Source: Nitrospirota bacterium
Lineage (GTDB): Bacteria; Nitrospirota; Thermodesulfovibrionia; Thermodesulfovibrionales; Magnetobacteriaceae
Direction of reading: 5' to 3'
DNA length: 38,986 bases
Assembly: GCA_015233245.1 (NCBI GenBank)
Contig: JADFYB010000012.1
Coordinates: 1 to 38,986 of the forward strand
Shown here: positions 19,322 to 26,308 of the stretch, one piece after another
How positions within the stretch are numbered: the stretch's first letter is position 1
Layout: every line of letters begins with the position of its first letter
The notes under the pieces: model-generated
The model's database searches: none
Told to the model about the DNA's origin: nothing
The model's input: the letters and a program-made list of their open reading frames with translations, nothing else
Translations under genes and position numbers: made by a program

Positions 19322-20239
19322 TCACTCCTCGTAGGGAACGAAGTCATATTGTACGATTATATCATTGACCGCAGAGGAGAGACAGTAGTTGATGAATTCT
19401 TTCTCCAGGCCGGATGGAAGTGTTTTCGTAACAAGAGAGAGAGCACGGGAAATTGGATAATTCATGGTAATGATATTCCTGTTTGTGGGCATAATGTGGT
19501 CAACAGGTATAATCTTAACAGCGTCTCCTGCTTGTACTTTACGCTGCGCTTCTCCCGATGAAACATATGAAATTGCATTTGGATTAGTTGTCACCGCATT
19601 TATTATTACTGAATTATCACCATCGATAAACTTGCCGGTTAACATGTCGTTACTAAATTTGAAATAATCGTAGAAGAGCTCGGTTGAGGCCCCTCTCCTT
19701 GTTTTCAACACCACAGATATGTTGGCATCAATGCCTCCGGCTTGTTTCCAGTTGGTAATCTTACCGGTATAAATGTCAAATATCTGCTTATTGCTGAGAG
19801 TAACAACGGGGTTATTTTTATTTATGATGATGCTGACACCGTCCCTGGCGATAGTAAAACCGAAAAGGTCCTTCTCCTTATCGGTAAGAGCACGGGATAC
19901 CATCCCGATTTTGGATTTTCCCTCCCTGACGTCTTTAATGCCCCGGGCTGAACCGCCACATTGTACGTCAAGGCTAACTTTAGGATACAACGAATGAAAT
20001 TTGTTACCTATAGCCTTTATCAGTGGACACATAGTGCTGGAACCTGTGATCATTAGGTTCCCTTCTATCTTAAGTTTATCGTTGCCATTTACATCCAGTG
20101 CGTGGCTTACTCCGGAACACATAAAAAAACTGCCAAAAAACATGCAGACTATAAGACACGCTATAGATGATAAAAACACTCTTTGTAAGCTAAAAGAATC
20201 GAATAAGGCAGAAATTTTCGACAAAAAAAGATATAACAT
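19322..20239 (-). CDS. PstS-like periplasmic substrate-binding protein
   Basis: This exported phosphate-type binding protein is about 305 aa. An N-terminal hydrophobic segment (LSSIACLIVCMFFGSFFM, around residues 23-40) forms a long signal peptide or anchor. The mature part has the PstS-like ligand loops ITGSSTMCPLIKAIG, CGGSARGIKDVREGKSKIGM and the IYTGKITNWKQAGG motif found in phosphate-binding family members. The oxyanion ligand is probably phosphate, not proven. The ATG at 20239 has a GGGGG ribosome site about eight bases upstream; a GTG at 20257 precedes that site and is rejected. No pstC, pstA, pstB or phoU is nearby. The next gene in the operon is a histidine kinase, so a sensing role is more likely than transport. 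Confidence 0.85.
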   Translation of the reverse strand: MLYLFLSKISALFDSFSLQRVFLSSIACLIVCMFFGSFFMCSGVSHALDVNGNDKLKIEGNLMITGSSTMCPLIKAIGNKFHSLYPKVSLDVQCGGSARGIKDVREGKSKIGMVSRALTDKEKDLFGFTIARDGVSIIINKNNPVVTLSNKQIFDIYTGKITNWKQAGGIDANISVVLKTRRGASTELFYDYFKFSNDMLTGKFIDGDNSVIINAVTTNPNAISYVSSGEAQRKVQAGDAVKIIPVDHIMPTNRNIITMNYPISRALSLVTKTLPSGLEKEFINYCLSSAVNDIIVQYDFVPYEE

Positions 20240-20325
20240 CTGTTGTCCCCCTTTCACTTCACAACGTTATTAATTTTACCTATTATTCTTATCTTTAGTA
20301 AAGCAAACAGGTTTAATTTTAAAAT

Positions 20326-21006
20326 TTACTTTACAGAGGGAAACTTTATATATTTTTCCCAGATAAAAAGGAGTTTTTGGGTTGCCCACAGGTCTCCGGC
20401 ACAGTATCTTGCGATTTTTTCAAACTCTCCCGACCTAAACAGGTCTTTTACCTCATATCCTGTGACCCCATCGGATTTTGGGCTTTTTATGCCAAACGTG
20501 CGGCACCACACATCTAGGCTGAACCGTCTTTTTGAGGCGCCAAAGAAGTTAAGTCTGTCCATTAAATCAATGTGCTCAGTGCCGTAACGGTTAGGGAGGA
20601 GTTCTCGTGTTGGCATAACTCTGCATACGGCGCTTCTTACCAAAACAAAGGGGCAGTCAAACACCCGTCCGTTAAACGTTACAAAGGTATCGTACTTTTT
20701 TATAGTTTCCCAAAACTGAGATAATACATCGCTTTCAGTGCCTGGATAGTATGATATATTGTCCTCATCAAAAGGCTTAACTGTGCCTCCCTGAGACTGA
20801 AAATACACTGCTCCTTTTTCAGTATCAGGGTTGAGCATTCCAATGGCTACTACTTCAGCCGTGTTTGGATAAAAGGAGAGGCTGTCTTTTGCAGCCTTCA
20901 CCTCATCCTCCGTGTTTGTCCACTTTAGAAAATACTCCTGTAACCCGCTGTCAAGGCTTTCAAAGTCAAACCCTGCAGTCTCTATGTCAAAGATTACACG
21001 GGACAT
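20326..21006 (-). CDS. DEDD-family 3'-5' exonuclease (PolB proofreading-like)
   Basis: This predicted 226-aa exonuclease has the DnaQ/RNase H fold. Exo I is FDIETAGFDF (Asp7, Glu9), Exo II is TFVTFNGRVFDCPFV, and Exo III is IARYCAGDLWATQKL, where Tyr-x3-Asp suggests the DEDDy subtype. SLDVWCRTFGIKSPK and HIDLMDRLNFFG fit the stand-alone PolB-like exonuclease group found in many bacteria. It contains no polymerase domain. It starts two bases after the ctpA stop, so it shares the ftsEX-envC-ctpA transcript, although no functional link is obvious. Substrate (DNA or RNA) is not known. Confidence 0.85.
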   Translation of the reverse strand: MSRVIFDIETAGFDFESLDSGLQEYFLKWTNTEDEVKAAKDSLSFYPNTAEVVAIGMLNPDTEKGAVYFQSQGGTVKPFDEDNISYYPGTESDVLSQFWETIKKYDTFVTFNGRVFDCPFVLVRSAVCRVMPTRELLPNRYGTEHIDLMDRLNFFGASKRRFSLDVWCRTFGIKSPKSDGVTGYEVKDLFRSGEFEKIARYCAGDLWATQKLLFIWEKYIKFPSVK

Positions 21007-21007
21007 A

Positions 21008-22306
21008 TCAGCTGGTTTTATTACTTTTCTTCAGTGTATCCCCGGTTTTTAATATATCTATAGCTCTTTGAAGCTGTGTGTCGTCCTTCTCTTCAAGCTC
21101 AAGCGGTGTTGAGTCTGACTCTTCACCCTCTTTGGTTTCAATCTGTTCGTTTTGCAGATGTCCGGTTAAGTCCTTTTCCCTTAGCACTTTGTGATCTTTT
21201 CCATTTTCAGATTTAATCTTCACTATTATATCTGGTGTTATTCCGGTGTTTTGGATGGAAATCCCGTTAGGGGTATAGTACCTTGCGGTAGTAAGCCTTA
21301 ACCCTGAGCCGTCACTAAGCCCAAGCACACTCTGAACCGAGCCTTTCCCAAAGGTGGTCACACCCAGAATAACTGCCCTGTTCCAGTCCTTGAGAGCCCC
21401 TGCCACTATCTCTGAGGCGCTTGCAGATCCCTCATTTACCAGCACCACCATGGGCAACATATCAAGCTTGCCCTCTGACTCCGTATAGAAGTCCTTCTTA
21501 TCCCCTGAACGATCCTTTATGTAAACGACCAGTTTGTGTGACGGTAAAAACTGCTCAGCCACACCCACAGCGCTCTGTAACAACCCGCCCGGATCATTTC
21601 TTAAATCTACTATCACCGAGGTTATCTTTTTTTCCTTCAACGTGTTAATTGCTTTAACCAGATCCTGCACGGTTTTTTCCTGGAACTGGCTGATTTTTAT
21701 ATACCCGATGTTCCCTTCAAGCACCTTATGTTTTACGCTCTTAACTTTAATAATCTCTCTTGAGATTGTAAAGTCTTTTGGTTCAGTCCATCCCTTTCTG
21801 AGGATTGAGAGAATAACCTTTGTTCCCCTTGGGCCCCGCATCTTATTGACCGCATCCATGAGAGTCATCTTGTCGGTAATTTCGCCGTTGACCTTTGTTA
21901 TAACATCTCCAGCCTTTATTCCGGCCAAATATGCAGGTGTATCTTCAATAGGTGCAATTACCGTCAGAAGACCGCCCTTTTTGCCTATCTGTATGCCTAC
22001 GCCGCCAAACTCGCCCTTGGTGTCAACCTTCATCTCCTTATACATGTCCGGTGTCATAAAGGCCGAATGGGGGTCAAGAGAGCTGATCATACCCTTTATA
22101 GCGCCATAAATTAAATCCTTGGTTTTAACCTCCTCCACATAACTGCTTTTAACCAAAGATATAACCTCCGTAAACAGCTTTAATTCCTGATACGTTTCCG
22201 ACTCAGCGCTTACGGACTTTACCGTCCACCTTCCAACTGCCACTCCGCTTGCTATTATTACGACAAAAGCCGTCCAAATGAGCAAGTGCTTTAGTCTTTT
22301 ATTCAT
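21008..22306 (-). CDS. ctpA: Carboxyl-terminal processing protease, S41 family
   Basis: This 432-aa periplasmic, membrane-anchored serine protease has one N-terminal TM segment (about 8-24), a helical cap with DPHSAFMTPDMYKEM, a PDZ domain (about 95-180; EFGGVGIQIG, TPAYLAGIKAGDVI), and the protease core with VDLRNDPGGLLQSAV. The Ser-Lys dyad is visible as NEGSASASE (Ser296 likely) and FGKGSVQ (Lys321). The C-terminal tail is acidic (EEKDDTQLQ). It lies 26 bases after envC, in the order ftsE-ftsX-envC-ctpA. CtpA-type proteases trim or degrade cell-wall hydrolases and lipoproteins, so a role in limiting the hydrolases activated by EnvC is plausible. Confidence 0.95.
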   Translation of the reverse strand: MNKRLKHLLIWTAFVVIIASGVAVGRWTVKSVSAESETYQELKLFTEVISLVKSSYVEEVKTKDLIYGAIKGMISSLDPHSAFMTPDMYKEMKVDTKGEFGGVGIQIGKKGGLLTVIAPIEDTPAYLAGIKAGDVITKVNGEITDKMTLMDAVNKMRGPRGTKVILSILRKGWTEPKDFTISREIIKVKSVKHKVLEGNIGYIKISQFQEKTVQDLVKAINTLKEKKITSVIVDLRNDPGGLLQSAVGVAEQFLPSHKLVVYIKDRSGDKKDFYTESEGKLDMLPMVVLVNEGSASASEIVAGALKDWNRAVILGVTTFGKGSVQSVLGLSDGSGLRLTTARYYTPNGISIQNTGITPDIIVKIKSENGKDHKVLREKDLTGHLQNEQIETKEGEESDSTPLELEEKDDTQLQRAIDILKTGDTLKKSNKTS

Positions 22307-22332
22307 TTATCCCTCCTGAACATCCTTTATAA

Positions 22333-23466
22333 TTATCGTTGTTTAAGCCATTGCATAGGGTCAACTGGCTTTCCCTTATATCTTACCTCAAAGTATATTC
22401 CTGTTGCATTTAAAACACCAGAGGCGCCTGCTATGCCCAACATGTCGCCTTTCTTTACGTACTCACCCTGTTTTTGTGATATGCTGCTCAGATTAGCATA
22501 CACCGTGTGATACCCCAGGCCGTGGCTTAGTATAACCACCTGGCCTAATCCCTTAAAGGTATCTGCATACACCACTTTCCCCTCGTACACGGCACGCACC
22601 TTTTCGTTGTCATTGGTGCTTATGTAGATGCCGTATCTGAAAACCGGTGTTTTAAACTGTGGGTCCTGATGCGATCCATAAGGTATTGAAACCTGCCCTC
22701 TTACCGGCCATGGCAAAGAGCCCTTCAGAGACCGGAATTCATTTCCCTGTTCGGACAAATCGGAATCGCTCCGTTGTATTATCTCTTTTATCTGTTTTGA
22801 TGTGGATTCAAGCTCATTTAGTAAAGATGCATATTTGAATTGCTCCTTTTTCACCGACGACAAAATGTGCTCATGCTCCTGTTTTTTCTTTATCAGGGAG
22901 TTTTCTGCGGCTACCAGCTGTTCATTTCGTTGATTTATATCCCCGTACATCCCCTTAAGGGACTTTTCTTTATCAGAGAGCTTTGCAGATAAGTCCCTGT
23001 ACTCTTTCATCTGTTTATACTCTGTGGTAGTCAGTCTGGCCATGTATTTGTTTACTTTTAAAAGCTCATTAAAATCCTCGGCATTGAGCACCACTATTAA
23101 TCTGTCCAGTCCGTAGCCGTAGCGTTGTATCAACTGAAACCGTCTCTTCAGGTTTTTTTTGACTGTCTGCACAGCTTTTGTTGTTTTAGCAATATCTGCC
23201 TTAACCACTTTTATATTATCCTCTAAGTCTTTTATTTTTTTCCTGTCTCTTATGATTTCGGAATTTATTTTATTAAGTTCACGACCGGCTCTTTCTATGT
23301 CAGTCATTATGGAGCTTTCTTTTTTCTTTGCCTTATCCAGCTTCTCCTTATTTGCCTTTATATCATCCTGTATTTTTTTGTATTTTTCCTTAAGTGCCTC
23401 AGCGTGGCAGTCTATGCCGTAAAGCAGAAACACGAAAATAAATAAATAACACATTTTTATCTTCAA
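22333..23466 (-). CDS. envC: EnvC-like murein hydrolase activator
   Basis: This is a secreted 377-aa protein. The signal peptide is KIKMCYLFIFVFLLYGIDCHA. A long Lys/Glu-rich coiled coil (about 25-245) follows, then a LytM (M23) domain (about 255-377). The LytM active site is degenerate: the zinc ligand region reads FRYGIYIS instead of HxGxD, and the usual HxH end reads YFEVRY. It should therefore not cut peptidoglycan itself but activate amidases, as EnvC does for AmiA/AmiB. Its start overlaps the ftsX stop by four bases (ATGA), matching the known partnership in which FtsEX binds the EnvC coiled coil and drives it with ATP. The preceding gene pair confirms the assignment. Confidence 0.93.
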   Translation of the reverse strand: MKIKMCYLFIFVFLLYGIDCHAEALKEKYKKIQDDIKANKEKLDKAKKKESSIMTDIERAGRELNKINSEIIRDRKKIKDLEDNIKVVKADIAKTTKAVQTVKKNLKRRFQLIQRYGYGLDRLIVVLNAEDFNELLKVNKYMARLTTTEYKQMKEYRDLSAKLSDKEKSLKGMYGDINQRNEQLVAAENSLIKKKQEHEHILSSVKKEQFKYASLLNELESTSKQIKEIIQRSDSDLSEQGNEFRSLKGSLPWPVRGQVSIPYGSHQDPQFKTPVFRYGIYISTNDNEKVRAVYEGKVVYADTFKGLGQVVILSHGLGYHTVYANLSSISQKQGEYVKKGDMLGIAGASGVLNATGIYFEVRYKGKPVDPMQWLKQR

Positions 23467-24332
23467 TACCTGACTCGTCCCACAGCAAGCACGGCCCCCC
23501 CAAGTCCCAACATCAAACCAATTACCGGAAACAGTAAAAACACCGTAAAAGGAATGTTAACTACTGCAAACAGGGGGATTTCTGCTGTAAGTTTAGAAAG
23601 CGTAATTTTATTAAGCACCTGAAGCATGACAGCCCCGCTAAGTCCGCCACAAAAACCAACTATAGCGCCCTCCAGAAAAAAAGGCAGCCTGATAAACCCT
23701 CTGGTAGCGCCCAGTAGTTTATATATCTCTATTTCCTCCTTTCTCCTGTAAAAAAGTATTTTAACAGTCGTATAACTTATGAAAACCACGGCACAGGCAA
23801 AGGTGGTGGAAAGCGTAACACCGATAGTTCTGACTCCGTGTTTTAAGGCAGAAAGGGATTCCATCTGTGCCTGTCCAAACTCCACATCGTCAACTGCCCT
23901 GTGAGTCTTTAGTTTTGATATTAATGCTTTTATATCGGATGTTTTAACATCTTCATCACTCTTAAATTTGATTTCAAAAGAATTAAAAAGAGGATTTTCG
24001 CCAAATCCCTTTAATATAAAATCATCAGACTTAAAAACCTTTTTGAGGTCCTCCATAGCAGCCTCCTTTGAGATGAAGTCAACGGTTTTCACAAGTTTGC
24101 TCCGTTTGGCTTCACTTTCTACGGCTGCTATCTCCTCCTTTGAAGCATCATCTTTAAGTACAACAAGAGAGGAAAGTTTCGAGGGTATTTTTGACGTAAG
24201 CCTCTCCACATTATAGAGGACAAGCAGTATGGCAAAGAAGATAAACAATAATACGCCCAGAGTAGCCATTGTCAGGAAATTAATCCACTTTTCCCTTAAA
24301 ATGCTCTGTAGCGCCATTTTAACTGAAAACAT
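23463..24332 (-). CDS. ftsX: Cell-division ABC transporter permease-like protein FtsX
   Basis: FtsX (289 aa) is the membrane part of FtsEX. It has the expected four TM helices: one near the N-terminus (WINFLTMATLGVLLFIFFAI), a periplasmic loop of about 110 residues (about 50-165) that in homologues binds EnvC, and three C-terminal helices. The region RRKEEIEIYKLLGATRGFIRLPF, between TM2 and TM3, is the FtsE coupling segment typical of this family (here quoted in two parts: RRKEEIEIYKLLGA and TRGFIRLPF). It starts one base after ftsE ends and overlaps envC by four bases. Confidence 0.95.
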   Translation of the reverse strand: MFSVKMALQSILREKWINFLTMATLGVLLFIFFAILLVLYNVERLTSKIPSKLSSLVVLKDDASKEEIAAVESEAKRSKLVKTVDFISKEAAMEDLKKVFKSDDFILKGFGENPLFNSFEIKFKSDEDVKTSDIKALISKLKTHRAVDDVEFGQAQMESLSALKHGVRTIGVTLSTTFACAVVFISYTTVKILFYRRKEEIEIYKLLGATRGFIRLPFFLEGAIVGFCGGLSGAVMLQVLNKITLSKLTAEIPLFAVVNIPFTVFLLFPVIGLMLGLGGAVLAVGRVRY

Positions 24333-24333
24333 C

Positions 24334-24996
24334 TTATGCTATCTCTTCTTTAGCAAGTGTGCCCTCATCCAGGTAAAAAACCCGCTTACCGGTATTGGTA
24401 AACAGCGATCTGTTGTGAGTGGCAATGAGTATAGTTGTGCCTTTATTGTTTATGTATTTAAATATTTTCATGATGTTGTCTTCGTTTTCAGCGTCAAGGT
24501 TACCGGTAGGCTCATCGGCAAGCATGACGGTGGGTTCGCCCACGATGGCTCGCGCCAGTGTGATTCGCTGCTGTTCGCCTCCGGAGAGTGTTGCCGGGTA
24601 TTTATCGGACTTGTGTCTTAGATTTACCAGTTTCAGCACACTGTGGACACGTTCTTTGGTTTCCCTCTCCATAATCCCCCTGATTCGGAGCGTCAGTGCG
24701 ATGTTGTCAAATACTGTCTTATTATTTAACAGTTTAAAATCCTGAAACACAACACCTATATTTCGCCTTAGGAACGGGATTGTAGCCTCTTTAAGGTTGG
24801 ATGTATTAAAACCGGCAATGGTTATTGTTCCATCATCGGGTGTTTCGGCAAGGTAGAGGAGTTTAAACAAAGTAGTCTTCCCTGCGCCGCTAGGACCTGT
24901 AACAAAGGCAAGTTCCCCTTTTTTTATAGAGAAACTAACGTTTTTTAAAGCCGCCTGCGCATCGTAGTACTTTGAAGCCTTATCAAGCACTATCAT
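24334..24996 (-). CDS. ftsE: Cell-division ATP-binding protein FtsE
   Basis: This 220-aa ABC ATPase powers FtsX and so controls septal cell-wall hydrolysis. It has Walker [15 protein letters not shown], the Q-loop [10 protein letters not shown], the ABC signature [15 protein letters not shown], Walker [13 protein letters not shown] and the H-loop [11 protein letters not shown]. The length and lack of a TM part match FtsE. It is the first gene of the tight ftsE-ftsX-envC-ctpA-exonuclease series. The 80 bases upstream contain TATAAT- and TATACT-like boxes but no convincing -35 partner. Confidence 0.96.
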   Translation of the reverse strand: MIVLDKASKYYDAQAALKNVSFSIKKGELAFVTGPSGAGKTTLFKLLYLAETPDDGTITIAGFNTSNLKEATIPFLRRNIGVVFQDFKLLNNKTVFDNIALTLRIRGIMERETKERVHSVLKLVNLRHKSDKYPATLSGGEQQRITLARAIVGEPTVMLADEPTGNLDAENEDNIMKIFKYINNKGTTILIATHNRSLFTNTGKRVFYLDEGTLAKEEIA

Positions 24997-25076
24997 CTAT
25001 GCTCGTCTCAGTTCCTTTCGCTTGTATTGCATTTATTTAGTATATACCACTCATTATAACAAAATATAATCAGTAA

Positions 25077-26276
25077 TTATAAGGGATTGGATTTTTTATT
25101 TTTTTCTACAGGAATTAAGTGATTTTTTATAATCATAAGTGGAATAAGTGGATTAATTTTTTCAAGAGCCTTGAACTCATTTGAATGTACAGGAAATATA
25201 ATGACGTCATCAGATTTAGCTACAGCCGTTTTAGCTCTTGTTGAGTTGCAGAGCATTTCTTGTACGCCAAAAGTATCGCCGGACATTTTTTGAACCTGAG
25301 GCTGACCATCCTCGATAAGTGAAACAAGCCCGCTCACTACGTAGTAAAAGCTGTCAGCCTGCACCCCTTTGTCATATATAGGTAGACCGTCCCTGAGACT
25401 TAGCGTAAACCTTGCAAGTGCTTTAGCTCCTGGCTTGGAGGTACGCAAAGAGAGTAGAGATTCAACTGCTATCAGCCTGATTTGTGAACAAGACGCTGTT
25501 AACTCCACCCCTAAAATCAAAACATAAAAGTACATATAAACCCAGAAAAACACTACAAAAATTGCCTTCAGAGAGCCAAAAACAAATCCCATCTGTGGAT
25601 TGATGTGCATTAAAAAGGCAAACGAGGGCCTTAACGCTATCCACGCTATGGCAGTCAGTGAGGCGCCGGCAACGATATGCTTAAGCTTTACCTTAACCGG
25701 TATAAACAAGTAATAAAACAGTATTAATCCTGAAAGTGTGAGAACAAAGTTACCCGTAACATCTATTAAATCAAAGTAAGCATTAATATCCTTTATAATA
25801 GGTTTAATTATTTCTATATAGATTACCTCTCCAAGAACAAGAAACACTAAGAGAAACATAAGGATAAACGTTGAGAGCACATCTGAGGCTAATTCTCTAA
25901 GAAATGACCGGTTAATTTTTTCCTTAAAAACACTGGAAAATAGCGTTTTTAAACCATTCACAAGAGGAAATGTAAACCATACACAGACAGCAATACTGGC
26001 TATGCTCCAGTGGTCCTCTGCGATGTAGAGTTTTCTCGCCTCCTTAATTATTATGTCCTGAGAGTAGGGCAGAAAGAGTGAGATCGTTTTTTTAAAGTTA
26101 AGAAATACAACATCTGAGGACATTATGTATTTTCCCAGCAGCAGAAAAATCAGAAGCAAAAACGGGATAAAAGATAAAAGTCCCTGATAGGTCAGCGCTG
26201 AAGCCAGAAGTGTACCGTTGTTTTTTCTGAAATGCCGTATGGTCTCACATATTATAAACCAGTAGTAAGCTGTCAT
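25077..26276 (-). CDS. YihY/BrkB-family membrane protein with C-terminal cyclic-nucleotide-binding-like domain
   Basis: This 399-aa protein joins two parts. Residues 1-265 form a YihY/UPF0761-type membrane domain: ASALTYQGLLSFIPFLLLIF is the family hallmark, with about six TM helices and a polar PVKVKLKHIVAGASLTA loop. Residues about 285-372 look like a cNMP-binding beta-roll: ARFTLSLRDGLPIYDKGVQA, DSFYYVVSGLVSLIEDG and GDTFGVQEMLCN follow its strand pattern, although the phosphate-binding cassette (normally GExx...RxA) is only partly kept (FGVQEMLCNSTRAKTAVA). The function of YihY proteins is unknown. The tail suggests control by a nucleotide or another ligand. It begins 32 bases after the membrane-TPR gene and has an AAGGT ribosome site. 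Confidence 0.85.
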   Translation of the reverse strand: MTAYYWFIICETIRHFRKNNGTLLASALTYQGLLSFIPFLLLIFLLLGKYIMSSDVVFLNFKKTISLFLPYSQDIIIKEARKLYIAEDHWSIASIAVCVWFTFPLVNGLKTLFSSVFKEKINRSFLRELASDVLSTFILMFLLVFLVLGEVIYIEIIKPIIKDINAYFDLIDVTGNFVLTLSGLILFYYLFIPVKVKLKHIVAGASLTAIAWIALRPSFAFLMHINPQMGFVFGSLKAIFVVFFWVYMYFYVLILGVELTASCSQIRLIAVESLLSLRTSKPGAKALARFTLSLRDGLPIYDKGVQADSFYYVVSGLVSLIEDGQPQVQKMSGDTFGVQEMLCNSTRAKTAVAKSDDVIIFPVHSNEFKALEKINPLIPLMIIKNHLIPVEKNKKSNPL

Positions 26277-26308
26277 GCCTTTACCTTACACATTGAAGTC
26301 TCTGACTG

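Noticed and set aside
19322-20239. Start of a complete phosphate transport operon
   Set aside because: No permease or ATPase gene follows; the next gene is a histidine kinase and the gene before is an exonuclease.
21534-22109. 191-codon open frame on the plus strand
   Set aside because: It lies wholly opposite ctpA, whose catalytic motifs are intact; composition is that of an antisense shadow.
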